DNA from: Agapetus fuscipes
Taxonomy: Eukaryota; Arthropoda; Insecta; Trichoptera; Glossosomatidae
Assembly: GCA_951799405.1 (NCBI GenBank)
Contig: OX637333.1
Span: 19,157,960-19,221,959 of the forward strand
Length of the DNA: 64,000 nucleotides
Direction: 5' to 3'
Shown here: in pieces, positions 21,405 through 32,411 of the stretch
Position numbering within the stretch: the first letter of the stretch is position 1
Layout of the letters: each line of letters starts with the position of its first letter
Program-made: the position numbers and the translations under genes
The notes under the pieces: model-generated
Database searches by the model: none
The model's input: only the letters and a program-made list of their open reading frames with translations
What the model was told of the DNA's origin: nothing

Positions 21405-21975
21405 AAGCAATCGTTCATTGATGCTTATTTAAAATACACCAGCGAGTTGTGGTGTGACTATAAAGCACAAAGCATGAACGAGATGAGAGTCTGCTACAAC
21501 ATGGGCTACAGAGCATTGTTACGACTGCGGAAGAGCTGTAGTGCGAGTGGGATGTTTGTGGCGGCTCAACTACCCTCCTGGAATGGGTTGCTGCGAACCC
21601 GAATGGCTGGGTTCAGAGACTGAATTGAATCCAGCGAAAACTCTCTGATCGTAGCAATCAGAGGCCTGAAATGGGAGTTGGGCATATGGCGTCATTGGGC
21701 AATGAACTTGAAGCTTACGTAGCCTTTTTTTCCTGTTTAATATGTTCCTGATATTCTAATGTACAATGACCATGTATTTCTCTTTTTCTTTCACTGTTTA
21801 ACTATATATTTTGTTTGCTCTTTTTTCTCATATATTTCATCACATATTTTCATGTTTCTGCATTTTTGTAATTTTCTATGTACTTTTTCTATTGATGTAT
21901 TATTTTTTTTATGGCTGGTCATGTATTGCACCCTCCACATGACCAAGCTGGAATAAACGCATATTATTATTATTA
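21405..21975 (+). mobile_element. CR1/L2-like LINE 3' end with (ATT)n tail
   Basis: The 3' end of a non-LTR retrotransposon: a coding remnant to 21722, a T-rich 3' UTR, the motif GGTCATGTATTGCACCCTCC, then TGGAATAAACGC and (ATT)n at about 21960-21976. Related 3' ends occur on plus at 7700-7780 and 43180-43205 and on minus at 41720-41805. It is 5'-truncated. Confidence 0.75.
21441..21722 (+). pseudogene. LINE ORF2 C-terminus
   Basis: The frame reads SELWCDYKAQSMNEMRVCYN then RALLRLRKSCSASGMFV, the conserved C-terminal block seen in L2/CR1-group LINE reverse transcriptases (RVAYN, then LLxxPRxCSASxMF). One in-frame stop sits about two thirds along, after MAGFRD; the frame then continues to TAG at 21720. 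It is dead. Confidence 0.75.
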
Positions 21976-22018
21976 AAATAATGCTCTGCTGTAAGCGAAA
22001 GATATTCAGAGACACTTA

Positions 22019-22110
22019 AAATCTAAGTTGCAAAGAAAGATTAACGTTTAATATAAATAACTAATGCACGCCTACAAGTAGATACATATAAATTTCCACT
22101 TACTTCGCGC
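22019..22110 (-). repeat. Family A tail-side fragment
   Basis: ATCTAAGTTGCAAAGAAAGA and TAATGCACGCCTACAAGTAG match the 3' third of family A on minus. Confidence 0.55.
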
Positions 22111-22753
22111 GATCGGTGTTACAACACCATCATGATGTGTATCCACCGAAAGTACTCAGACAATAAACCAACTCGTGAAGAAAAACTATGTTTTTTTTAT
22201 TTTTCATTATCAAATGAATCTTCACAATGTCAATACAAAAAGCTCTCAAGCTTTTAAAGAAAATGTTGTTCATTTTCCATTCATAATTCAGAAAAAGAAA
22301 AACATTACAATAATCCTTGTCTTTCAGTTGATTTCCCAGGATGGCTTTTTATAAGAATAATAATATCACTAAACGACAAATTCTTATTTCATAAAAATCC
22401 ATCCCTCGGGAGCTTGGCAAGATTCTAGCAATTTTGTACGCTGAAAATTTTCCAAGAAAATCCTAAAAAATACATTTGAATTGTTGATTAAAAAAAGCAG
22501 TAAGTACAATGATTGTTTAACTTAAAAATGATAACGTATACGAGTTTATCGCATTTTTGTGGAAAAACAGTAATTTTAACAAAAAACAGTATTTTTTACA
22601 ACTCCCTTGACACCTGCTTCTCTGTCACACATTTGGATACAAAATATTACCGTGCGTGGTATTAAGTGCCTTTTTACATTTCTAAAAACCAGTTTTCACT
22701 GCTAAAAAGAGTATTTTATACTTAAAAAGAATTTAAGGAACCTAGGGGAGCAT

Positions 22754-23032
22754 TCCTTGACTTATGTAGGTTGTTTTTTCGCTGACGACCAATAATGTAA
22801 AATGATTCTTTTTTCCAATGTTACCCCTGTTTCAGTGTGGGTTGGCAAAAGTTACAGAGTACGAGTATTTGTTCATTTGAGGTTTGGATCTTAATTTGTA
22901 AGAACACATGCAGCATTTGTAAGCGCGAACTTACACGTGCCTGTTTGTGGGCATGCATTTATTATTAATATTTTTAATTGTAATTTAATGAGAATTATAA
23001 TTCATCTTTGCACCTTCGATAATATATTATTA
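22754..23032 (+). repeat. Family A element
   Basis: Plus copy from CCTTGACTTATGTAGG to a decayed tail near 23030, with GCATTTGTAAGCGCGAACTT intact. Confidence 0.8.
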
Positions 23033-23094
23033 TAGAGCCGTATTTCAGTTATTTGTCTTGCCGTATACAAAAAACCAAAAGTGAAAACGCAACG

Positions 23095-23312
23095 CAACAA
23101 ATCTGCATATGTTGGGCGACTTCTTACCGCGATGTCCCCGAAGAGGACTGGTTCTCATTTGTTGTGAAGACTGAGTCAATTTTGCTGTTATTTTTATTTT
23201 GGGTTTGGAATAAACACCAAAACTGGGCATTATTTCTGACACTCTTGGTGGGGATTGAGCCCTAACCGTCTGGCATTAAACGCATGCATTCTACCAGCTA
23301 AGCTTTCAACGA
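23095..23312 (-). repeat. SINE1, mostly head half
   Basis: Minus copy with GTTCTCATTTGTTGTGAAGA, TTTATTTTGGGTTTGGAATA, CTGACACTCTTGGTGG and a tRNA-like head (TTCTACCAGCTAAGCT). The 3' half is reduced. Confidence 0.7.
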
Positions 23313-23639
23313 AGATACGCCACAATTCGTTCAAAATTAAATATTGTGGTACTAAGTGCTTGATTTAAATCAGCCATTTATGTATGCAAATATGTACTGA
23401 AAAATTGAAACATTTTCCCTAAACTCAAGGCATGTTCAATCAATCAAGATTCTTGCAAAATTTTGTTCTCATTAACATTTCGTGAAATGAAATAATATTT
23501 GCATTACGACTCGTGGAACATGGAAAATTCGCGGAGTTAACTTCTTTTTTTTTGGAACATGAATAAAATATTACGTATCTGCCAGTGCGGCCTTTTACTT
23601 TGGGATTCTTACGGTGTGATTCATACACAGTAAATCTAT

Positions 23640-23840
23640 GGCTCATATTTTAATCTTAGTTGCTTCTTCTTCTTCTTCCTGTGCAAGTGAAAATTGGCAA
23701 TCATCATAGCGATTTGCACGATCGAAATTGCAGTACGAAATCTTGTGCTTCTGCCAAACCTCAGTCTCAGGTTTTTTAACCAAGATGTGCTTCTTCAGCC
23801 TGGAGCTCGTCTTGCCTCAATTTTTACCTTTACTGGTGTA
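23640..23840 (-). pseudogene. RTE-like LINE 3' remnant
   Basis: On minus the end (GAA)n-like tail is preceded by sequence matching the LINE at 38335-38755: ATCATCATAGCGATTT, TGCTTCTGCCAAACC and CAGGTTTTTTAACCAAGATG on plus. Frames are broken. Confidence 0.6.
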
Positions 23841-24299
23841 TTCTCATTTTACTAACTAAGAGTACTTTAATTTCATTTCTGATTATGTGGCGAAATTAAA
23901 TCAGTTGTGGCAATTTAATGGACATCATGAGTTTTGCTTTGGTATCCATACGAGAAATAACCTCAGCATTTTTTACTCGATTTATCCAGAAAACCTTCAA
24001 CACCCGACAGTAGACCCACATTTCAAAGACAATGATGCTATTCTCGAGGTACTGAGTAAGTTTTTATACATCCATGCCATAGAGTTGTATCTGAATCTCA
24101 ATTATGTAGCATCTCACGATATCTAGTTTCAAAAAAAAATTCAAAATTTAAATCTCATATTGAATGTTGTGCCCACAAGATCACTATACATAATTATATG
24201 CTCAAACCCTCCTCATACCCGTCTTGTGTGCATGTGTCAGAAAGACCTACAGCACATAAGTAGACGTTCATAAAAAGCTTTGTATTTTTACAATTGGTA

Positions 24300-24772
24300 T
24301 CATAATAAAAGGAGAGCTTGTATGAAAAAGGTTATGACTCTGGATGAAATGAAAGAAGTATGCAAGGACAGGAAGAAGTGGCGGCTAATCTGCAATGCTG
24401 ATTTGTAATGTTGGTTTATTAGTTTGCTACATTTTTTGCATAATAAATTTTTGACTTTTTTTGCACAGATTTCTTTTTAAGGTTTTGTTATTTTTTTATA
24501 TTTAAATGTAATTTATTATACATATTCCTTGACTTATAGGTTGGTATGAGGCTGACCACCCATACTGTAAAAAATAGTTCACTTTGCCAGTGTCACCCCT
24601 GTTTCAGGGAAGGTTGGCAAAAGTTGTGGGGCTTATGTTCATTGAGGTTTGAATTTTATTTGTAAGTACACAATCAGCATTTGTAAGCGCGAACTACACG
24701 TGTTTGTTTGTGGGCATACATCTGAGAGCTTTGAATGAATATATCCTTGCAACTTAGATTATAGATTATTTA
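24300..24772 (+). mobile_element. LINE-A 3' end joined to family A
   Basis: A coding end at 24300-24408 reads KRRACMKKVMTLDEMKEVCK then DRKKWRLICNADL and stop, a non-LTR retrotransposon C-terminus. A 118-bp AT-rich UTR follows, then a full family A copy (24527-24772) with its TTAGATTATAG tail. LINE end, UTR and family A look like one transcript, 5'-truncated. Confidence 0.75.
24527..24772 (+). repeat. Family A element at LINE-A 3' end
   Basis: Starts CCTTGACTTATAGG and ends CAACTTAGATTATAGATTAT. Belongs to the young subfamily with TGAGAGCTTTGAATGAATAT. Confidence 0.88.
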
Positions 24773-24837
24773 TTATAGGTGGAAGGCCTTCACGCGTAAT
24801 TAAAAGCAATGGCTCGATAAATCAAGGACCTATAAAT

Positions 24838-25020
24838 AGCAGGCATGAGTAAATTTGCGTTTATAAATGCTGAATGTGAACTTACAAAACAAAAACACAA
24901 ATTTTGAATGGCTTTATACATGTTAATGAAGGTGAAATGAAATAGGAATGACATCAGAAAAGTGAGCCAGTTTGTACAGTATTGGTGGTGAGACTCATAC
25001 CAATCTATCAGTCAAAGAAC
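24838..25020 (-). repeat. Family A element, decayed
   Basis: Minus copy with GCTGAATGTGAACTTACAAA, GTACAGTATTGGTGG and CAGTCAAAGAAC, close behind and inverted to the 24527 copy. Confidence 0.6.
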
Positions 25021-25892
25021 ATCATAGCAACCTATAAGTCAAGAACCATGTGACGCCTGAAGTGCACAAAAAAAAACATCAACCCTTGGATCATCTATGG
25101 ATTAAATGTTTGTGAATAAGAGGGTAAGAAAAATCATGAATATTTTAAGAATACATTTTTTTCTGAATCGTCTTTTTACTTTCTTGCTGGGCTCTCTTGA
25201 AGGGCCAAAAAAGAAAGTCTTGTTTTAATCTACATTAAATTTTATTTAACTTGCTTCCATATTTTGTAATGAATAATTAACATACTTTAAATTAATAGGG
25301 AGAACTGTTTTTCACGGATGTTTGAATTTTTTTTTTCTGGGGTTGAAAAGTCCATGTAAAGGGTACTTAGCAACAAATAACAAATTATAAGTTAGTCTTT
25401 TAAAAAGCCTCCCTAAAAATCCTAACGTTTTCAGATGTGGTGACCTCATTGTTTTCTTTTATAATTTTTCTTCGTTGTTAATTGATTTTCTTTTTATTAT
25501 TTTCAATTTCAAATTTCAGACTACGTCTTACATAAAACAAAAATGGTAACCTTATTTTTACTAAAAGTTAATTATATTTCCAAATAATGCCTGACATCTG
25601 GTGGCAAAAATATCAAGCTTTGAGTAAACAAAGAAAAACTCTTGGAAATCCAGTGTGTACGCTGCATCTCAAGTGGTTCGCGTCCAAAATAAATATGTCG
25701 GAAAATTGATACCATCTAGCGGGGAACATTGGTATTACAAAAATAATTTTAAAATGCGTTCTCCTGAACTATCGGTACAAAGTTTTGAATATTAGTGAAA
25801 TATTTTAATTTTATTAAGGTTTCTTAAAATAAATAGCACATTGTAAGGAAGCTACATAAGTTTAAAAGTAAATTAAACATTTTTTATAAAAA
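25021..25892. other. AT-rich spacer
   Basis: No gene or known repeat of this window. Two CATCTGGTGGC / CATCTAGCGGG blocks about 130 bp apart (25587 and 25712) were noted without a firm identity. Confidence 0.4.
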
Positions 25893-26066
25893 TTGAGTAG
25901 CCATTGGATAGCGTAACCGATTTCTATTTTGGAAGCTTAGGTTCAAATCCAAGGGTATTCGACGTGATTTTCCATTTTACTGTTTTTTAACAATTCGAGT
26001 TTACCGGCAAGGTTAACTCTGACTTTACAAGAAATGAGAGCCTACCCCTATAGGACGGGGAAATAC
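25893..26066 (+). repeat. SINE1, old plus copy
   Basis: GGTTCAAATCCAAGGGTATT gives the B-box region. GTTTACCGGCAAGGTTAACT and ACAAGAAATGAGAGCCTACC give the body. It is cut at 26066 by the tail of the inverted family A. Confidence 0.6.
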
Positions 26067-26346
26067 TAATCTAATCTAATCTAATCTAATCTAATCTAAT
26101 CTAAGCTGCAAAGATATATATCATTTAAGATTTATATTAAATGCATTCCCACAAGCAGACATGTATAATTTCGCGCTAACACATGCATGCCGCATGTGGG
26201 CCTACAATATAAAAACCCAATCTCAAATGAACATAAGCCCTGCAACTCTTGCCGTCCTTCCCTGAAACAGGGGTGACATTGGCAAAGTGAACTATTTTTT
26301 TTTTACAGTATGGGTGGTCAGCCGCATACCAACCTATAAGTCAAGG
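26067..26346 (-). repeat. Family A element with (AATCT)n tail
   Basis: A minus copy whose tail is a clean pentanucleotide array at 26067-26102. The 5' boundary AAGTCAAGG leads straight into LINE-A UTR. Confidence 0.9.
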
Positions 26347-26445
26347 AACATACATGACAAATTAATTTTTTGTAAATCAACAAATAATAATATATACATG
26401 GACACAAAAAACTAAATCATAAAACCAATTTCACTTTAATAAACC

Positions 26446-26637
26446 CTAGCCGCCAACATTACAGATCAACCGCCATTTCTTTCTATCCTTACATACTTCC
26501 TTCATTTCCTCCAGAGTCACAACCTTCTTCATACAAGCTCTTCTTTTATTATGACTCTGGATATTCCATTCATTCGCAATTTCGGATATTTGGTCCATCC
26601 ATACCTTTCTCGGTCTTCCTCTACAACGACATATTTC
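26446..26637 (-). pseudogene. LINE-A ORF2 C-terminus
   Basis: Reads CRGRPRKVWMDQISEIANEW, then KRRACMKKVVTLEEMKEVCK and DRKKWRLICNVGG and stop. The GRPRxxWxD block followed by a C-K-x-DRKKW block is typical of the last hundred residues of LINE ORF2. 64 codons remain without stops; everything upstream is truncated. Confidence 0.78.
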
Positions 26638-26937
26638 TTTGTAAGGTTTTGTTCTTTTTTATATTTAAATGTAATTTATTATTCATATTCCTTGACTTAT
26701 AGGTTGGTATGAGGCTGACCACCCATACTGTAAGAAATGGTTCACTTTGCCAATGTCACCCCTGTTTCAGGGAAGGTCGGCAAAAGTTGTGGGGCTTATG
26801 TTCATTTGAGGTTTGGATTTTATTTGTAAGTACACATTCAGCATTTGTAAGCGCGAACTACACTTGTTGGTTTGTGGGCATACATCTGAGAGCTTTAAAT
26901 GAATATATCCTTGCAACTTAGATTATAGATTATAGAT
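26632..26937 (+). repeat. Family A element plus 60 bp LINE-A UTR
   Basis: AAGGTTTTGTTCTTTTTTAT to ATTCATATT matches the UTR before family A at 24480. Family A itself is 26690-26937. It is joined head-to-head with the minus LINE-A copy ending at 26641. Confidence 0.82.
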
Positions 26938-27045
26938 TACCTACTTACGGCTAAAATGCTGTGCACATCCATGACCATTATAACACTTCGTGGAAAAGCG
27001 ATAAGAAATTTCACCCTCAAATGAGAAGCTGTATTTAAAATCTAT

Positions 27046-27275
27046 ACCTAATCTAAGTTGAAAAGATGTATTAATATTAAGTATTCACATTAAATGTATC
27101 CCCACAAGCAGGCACGTGTAAACTCATGCATACACAGGCAGCATGTGAACTTATAACATAAAACTCAAATCTCAAATTAACATTAGCCATACAACTCTTC
27201 TGCACTTTCCTGAAACACGGATGACATTGGCAAAGTGAACCAATTTGTACAGAAGGGTGCTCAGCTTCACACACC
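27046..27275 (-). repeat. Family A element, diverged
   Basis: Minus copy from AATCTAAGTTGAAAAGATG through CCCACAAGCAGGCACGTGTA to AGTGAACCAATTTGTACAG. The last 30 bp at the 5' side are lost. Confidence 0.75.
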
Positions 27276-27284
27276 TCACATCAT

Positions 27285-27390
27285 CATGAGCATTTACTGA
27301 ACCCAGGATTCTCCTCCACTTTCGCCTGTCCATCACCTTTGCTCTCCAGCCTAGTATGTTTACCTTGGTTCGTATTTTTGGCATTCATGG
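27285..27390 (-). pseudogene. LINE C-terminal remnant
   Basis: On minus the frame reads WRAKVMDRRKWRRILGSVNA, matching the DR-x-x-WR-x-x-x...VNAH ending seen in several LINE ORF2 proteins. It abuts the hAT element's left end. Confidence 0.55.
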
Positions 27391-27393
27391 GGT

Positions 27394-28880
27394 GGATGTA
27401 GGGATTGCAATCCAGCAGCATTTTCAATCCAGCTGGATTTTTGCTGGATCAACATAATTCCAGCTGGATCCAGCAATTTATTGATTTTCGAAGAAATTGA
27501 ACTGTTTTTTTTTTAAATACTTAGGAAATGTGTTAATCAAACATTTTAACAAAATAACAAATCACAATAATCAAAATTATAACTTAAACTCTTACTTTAA
27601 GAGTAGACACACAGAGTAAAAGTTATAACAAAAATAAGTATTTTCTTGACTTTTTATGTAGGAGACAAAATTTATCTTTTTTTCTGGTACCTAGTATGAT
27701 CTCAAGAAACAAATGGTATTAATGGTATTGTCTCCCAACCGGCTTCTTAATGAACTGCATATATATCCGGCTGCAGAGAAGGCCCTTTCTGCCTCTACGC
27801 TTGTTGGTTAGTTTCTGATAATCGTAATCTATCGTTAATAGTCGTAAATTAAAGTTAGGTTGTTAAGTTTTCTTTCTGACATTTTAGCTTAATCCCCAGA
27901 TCTTGTTTCAATTCAAATTCAGTGAATCCGGTTTATCCTGTTCATAGTTTTTTACTTCCATTATATCTTCTTGCTCTTGCACTGGTGATGGTTCCACTAA
28001 ATATGCGTTTACACGATTCAGCATATTTTCATCTCCTGACGCATTGCATATTTTTTTGGAAATTTCTTCGTCATACTTCTTCGGGTTCTGTAGATAAATC
28101 TGCACACCTGTGACATCGGTAAGACGCCATTCTTCGATTCTGTTGTGGAGTGCATCAGAAAGATCTGCACTCAAGAGTATGTCCTGGCTTTTTAGTTTGT
28201 CTAAGACAAATTTTAGGGTTGTGTGATGTGTCAGCAGTTATCAAACTCGGCTCTCTTCTGGAGATAACTTCAACGACCAGCTTAACCGGTTGAAAACTGG
28301 CGTCCTGGCGATCAACTAACTTATTAGTGAACACTCGTCTGCTGAGAATTTAGTTTCTGAGGCAGTGTCTATGAAGGCTTTATCGATGCAAACTTTTCAA
28401 CTTTCAGCAAAAACGTTCCAGCATGCTGAGCAAACTGTTCCACCTAGTGCAGCAGTCAATAATCAGACTCAATTCTTTGCCCTTTGCTTCCTTTATATAT
28501 TTTTGCAAAAACATCTCATCTTTGGTAGGATCTCATCTTTTAAAAGTCTTTGCAACTTTTCGCATTTTATTAAAAAGTTCACTGTATCGCTGAATTACTT
28601 CATGTTCAGCTGGTGTTTGTTGAATTATTACTAATAAGCCTTCGTTGGTGTCCGTGTCTTCGTCATCATAATAGAGCGGCGACATCGCTCTCGCCGAACT
28701 GTAAGAGCATCTAGCAAAGCGCCAATGCTGGCAAGCTAGACTTTGCGCCATTATTTGGAAATTTTTATACTTGCGGATCCGCAGCGCTGGATCCAGCAGC
28801 CGGGGCTGGATCCAGCAGGCCGAAAAATGCGCTGGATCCAGCTGGATTGCTGGATGAGGGATCCAGCAATTGCAATCCCT
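27394..28880 (-). mobile_element. Degenerate hAT DNA transposon
   Basis: About 1.49 kb with inverted ends GTAGGGATTGCAATC (left) and its inverse at the right. Both subterminal regions are packed with GCTGGATCCAGC-type palindromes, likely former transposase binding sites. Inside is a broken hAT transposase on minus. No matching 8-bp target duplication is visible: the right flank is a family A fragment and the left flank a LINE remnant, so one end was rearranged or the site has decayed. Confidence 0.82.
27700..28700 (-). pseudogene. hAT transposase relic
   Basis: Reading on minus, three frames hold hAT landmarks in order: CTRWNSLLSMLERF (28411-28480), the TRW block before the RNase H-like core end; DKLKSQDILLSADLSDALHN followed by LQNPKKY (about 28220-27990); and PTSVEAERAFSAAGYICSSL followed by RSRLGD (27807-27731), the C-terminal dimerisation motif. 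Stops and frameshifts separate them and the N-terminal BED finger is not visible. Transposase would have cut and pasted the element; this copy cannot. Confidence 0.83.
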
Positions 28881-29210
28881 ACATGCCGCATGTGGACCTA
28901 CAATATAAAAACCCAATCTCAAATGAACATAAGCCTTGCAACTCTTGCCGTCCTTCCCTGAAACAGGGGTGACATTGGCAAAGTGAACCAATTTTTATAT
29001 TATGGGTGGTCAGCCGCATAACAACCTATAAGTCAAGGAACATACATGACAAATATACATTTTTTTTTAAATCAATGAATAAAAATAACAATATATACAT
29101 GGACATAAAAACTAAATCATAAAACCAAATTCACTTTAACAAACCCTAGCCGCCAACATCACAGATCAACCGCCATTTCTTTCTATCCTTGCATACTTCT
29201 TTCATACGTA
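28881..29210 (-). repeat. Family A fragment plus LINE-A UTR and coding end
   Basis: Starts inside family A at GCCGCATGTGGACC, runs to its 5' boundary near 29037, then the same UTR as at 26346-26445, then the LINE-A coding end (GGTTGATCTGTGATGTTGG inverse). It duplicates 26150-26510 with small differences. Confidence 0.8.
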
Positions 29211-29625
29211 TAACACCTTAAAAGCCCTCAAAATATGAATATATCTTTGCAACCAAGATTAAATATTATGAACGTATGATTATTAGGCCCTCTATTTTTT
29301 CTGTTTCCTTGACGTGTAACCATAATCCTCAATTCCCGCCTCGTCCAGGACTAAGCCGTCCGCTTTGTTCTTTCTCCTTCAACACTCCGAACGATATTTC
29401 ATCTCGTCATATTACGGAGAAATGGCTGTCCATTAATTTATTCGTAAACATTTATATTGCGGGACCTCAGTTATCGTTATTTATTCGGCAAAATTACTTT
29501 GAAAACTGAGTCATTCGAATATTTTAAGCTTTTTATTATGCCTCGATTACATGATTATCATAAAAAAACTGTGCTAGGGTTTGTGCCCCATTTGTCAAGA
29601 GTGGTTTCCTCAAATCATAGAACCG

Positions 29626-29800
29626 ATAAGGTTTACTCAGTCTTTACATCACAAGAAATAAGAACTGGCTACCTCAGAAGCTGGGAAACCCTAATTCCAA
29701 TTGTAGTTTTGACGAAAGGCAGGCCCCCTTAATTGTGAAAATACGGGTACATAATAAGGTTCCACACGCCACATGAGATTTATTCGAATACTATACGAAG
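29626..29800 (+). repeat. SINE1 body fragment
   Basis: AAGGTTTACTCAGTCTTTAC, AAGAAATAAGAACTGGCTAC, GAAGCTGGGAAACCC and CCACACGCCACATGAG match SINE1 from mid-body to near the tail. Confidence 0.65.
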
Positions 29801-31104
29801 GTGCACTAAGCGTGCAGATTATTTGCCTTGAGAAAAATAATCTTAGATTGCCTTCTTTGCCTTAAGCAGGCATATACCTACATAAGTATAAAATAATTGA
29901 AAATGATAAAAGCTCTGCAACTCTTGCAGCTTTTTCTTGCAACTAGAGTGGCTTTGGAAAAAGTAAAAGACTAATTGTTGCACTTTTCAGTTTGTTTTTA
30001 TTTTTTCGTAATAAAAAGTGACTGAATTTGGTATAAAATTGTGCATCACAACTTAGAAATTCATGTTAATACCACTTAAGACTTTCAGTATATCATCCAA
30101 TCAATTTTAAATAAAAAAAATCATTTAATTTTTGTTTTAACGTGTTCAGAATCGGCGAAAGCTAAGGTTTTTAGAATACCACTGTTGAGCGGACATCTGG
30201 AGCATTCACACTTCCCTTTTCTTCAAATAAACCATCCGTTATCTTAATTTCAATGTAATCCCACCTCCATTAGTGGGGGGGGGCTACTAGTAGTAACCAC
30301 GCCACTGTCTTATCAACAAACATTAACACGGGTGCTTCACCAAAGGCGTATCAAAACGTTTTATAAAAAATATGCCGAAAACCATTAATATGTTATCAAA
30401 ATCTTTTATTTTCAGTAGTACTTAATATTTTGTTTTTTGTTTCAAAACCTTCAAATAATTAAATAAAGAGTTCAACTTTCATTTGTACTTTCTAGATTGG
30501 CTTTGGATGACAAAGTCTTTTATGAAATTCGTGTTAGCTCATGTTCTATTCACAAGTTTTTTTGTATATTCCCAGCCAATTACAAATAGTAAGCGGACGT
30601 AAAGGCCACTATGCCACTTCGATAACCAGCCTTGACACTGCTTCCTGGATGTAGAAACGAAACGTTGGCAGGCAAGAAAACCTTAAACACTTTTAAAAAA
30701 TTACATATAATTAAAAAAAAAAAAAAATTAACAATACATTCATAAGGTACCTATACAAAAAAAAATCCTTTGAATAAAATAATCAAACAACAACTTTTTA
30801 AAATGCTGAAATTGAATTTAGGTTTTTTTATAAAAGTTGCTAATTTAATTTAGATTCCACTCACATCCTCTGAAGTGTTTCATTCACTTTTTGTCACTTA
30901 AAACTTGTCCAGTCAGAGTTTTCCAAAATGGCGCCCAACCACTACGAGAATGCATCATTCGCATTAGATTAGTAACAAAAACAACTGTTAGTAATATTAG
31001 TCTTTAGTGATAAACTCACTTGTACTTGTACTCGTGTAAAGACGATCACATGAATATTTATTTCTGCAATAAAATTTATGATATTCTTATCCTTAGGTGG
31101 CTTG
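29801..31104. other. Spacer, no gene seen
   Basis: AT-rich. GAAACGAAACGTTGGCAGGC at 30655 resembles the GAAACGTTGG end motif at 36338. AAAATGGCGCCC lies at 30927. No ORF of interest. Confidence 0.4.
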
Positions 31105-31265
31105 ATTCGCCATCACCATAGCATTAATTGTATCTTCGATACTGCAGCACGAAATAGATGTCATGTGCTTCTGCAAAACCACTGTCTCAGGTTCTTTAAC
31201 CAAGGTGATTTCCTTCCACTTAGACCCCGTTGTCACTCAAACCTTCCATGTATGAAAACATGCCC
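31105..31265 (-). pseudogene. RTE-like LINE 3' remnant
   Basis: On plus, CGCCATCACCATAGC, GATACTGCAGCACGAAATAG, GTGCTTCTGCAAAACC and CAGGTTCTTTAACCAAGGTG parallel 38367-38470 of the better LINE copy. On minus it is a dead C-terminal coding end. Confidence 0.6.
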
Positions 31266-31834
31266 AGTTTGATCCCCATCTAGCCTGCTGGACAAGAGCT
31301 TTGGCCGTGAAGTAACATTTGTCATTGGCTAATAATAAATTGATAATTAATTTTATAGAATGATTATAGATGAACAATTGAAAACTGTTTAAAGATTATG
31401 AATTATCATTTTAGAACAGCAAAAGCTGTTTCTGGCTGGCAAGGCTATTGTCCCAAAGATGCTCACCGAAATGGATCACACATTTTAATCAAGAGGATAA
31501 TGGAGCAGAAGGCAGATACGTTTGTGAGTCAACTGTGATGTGGCTGGCACTTGTTCCTGGAATCGGCTGCCATCAAACGTCTGAGACGAGAGACTGTTAA
31601 GGTACTAAAGAGGAGAATGAAGGCCCATTTCTACATCAGACATTTCTAAAACGCACTTGGAGTGACATATTGTCACGAAACAGTGTTTTTTTTTTTAAAT
31701 AACACTGTGCTTTTTTCTCTAATATTGATTCTAGAAGCTAAACCAAAAGCGTTCAAAAAACCAAATTGTCGACCAAACTTCAACAACTAACACTAAGCTT
31801 GCCTGAATGTAGCACTAGGTATGTAACTCAATTA

Positions 31835-31890
31835 TTTGGCGCGTGTTCTGACGGACAATATGGCAGCTGAAGAGTTTGGCGGGAAACGTG
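31835..31890 (+). promoter_or_regulatory. Two E2F-like sites beside a tiny ORF
   Basis: TTTGGCGC (31835-31842) and TTTGGCGGGAAA (31875-31886) fit the E2F consensus. The second lies inside a 23-codon frame starting ATGGCAGCTGAAGAG at 31860. Promoter function is inferred only. Confidence 0.3.
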
Positions 31891-31954
31891 ACAGAAGAGA
31901 AAGACGCCGGACAATCGATACGAACAGATAGTAAACTTTAAATATAAGTTTCAC

Positions 31955-32050
31955 AAAAAATGTAAGAAACGCCGAACGCTCACTTGGAGCGCTGTTTGAG
32001 TTTACTCACATTTTTAACAATGCTTGAGTTTAACGTAAAGTTGCATAATT
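31955..32050. repeat. Possible MITE-F related segment
   Basis: AAAAATGTAAGAAACGCC and CACTTGGAGCGCTGTTTGAG resemble the MITE-F internal block. The match is weak. Confidence 0.3.
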
Positions 32051-32411
32051 TTCATAAACAGAACATGTGCTGCTTATAAGAAGAGATTTTATTAGATTAG
32101 GGATAAGCGTTGAAGCATTGGTTTTTCATTGCTTTTTTTTTAAATCGATTTATTCATACGATACTGTATTTTTATATTTTAATAAAATCCCTTCCAAGAT
32201 TTTGAGCATCCAAAATTAGATTCCATTTTTTTATTTTATAGTCTGGTAGAGTCCAATAGGACCCTACTAGAGAGTCAGTTGGGCTCTACCAGAAAGACAA
32301 TCAAATACTGGTGAGTCTCGTGGATTTCTAGACAATTTGTCTAGCATATCCATGCCACTCGCCTTGGGGATTATTTCATTTGACCCTTCGTGCCCAATCA
32401 CTACTCTTGTA

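Larger units (their letters stand above)
26067..26641 (-). mobile_element. LINE-A 3' end joined to family A, minus
   Basis: On minus: LINE coding end (26637-26446), about 100 bp of UTR, then full family A (26346-26067) ending in six TTAGA units. The stretch from family A into the UTR and coding end is repeated at 28881-29210, so the unit has at least two related copies. Confidence 0.75.

Noticed and set aside
25587..25722. CTCF-like CATCTGGTGGC and CATCTAGCGGG blocks
   Set aside because: Matches to the consensus are partial, and similar strings are common in insect repeats.
26709..26921. A 70-codon frame beginning MRLTTHTV, repeated almost unchanged at 40236, 61735 and 63271 (minus)
   Set aside because: It follows the young family A subfamily and is open only because these copies are nearly identical. 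Older copies have stops and shifts, and there is no known domain.
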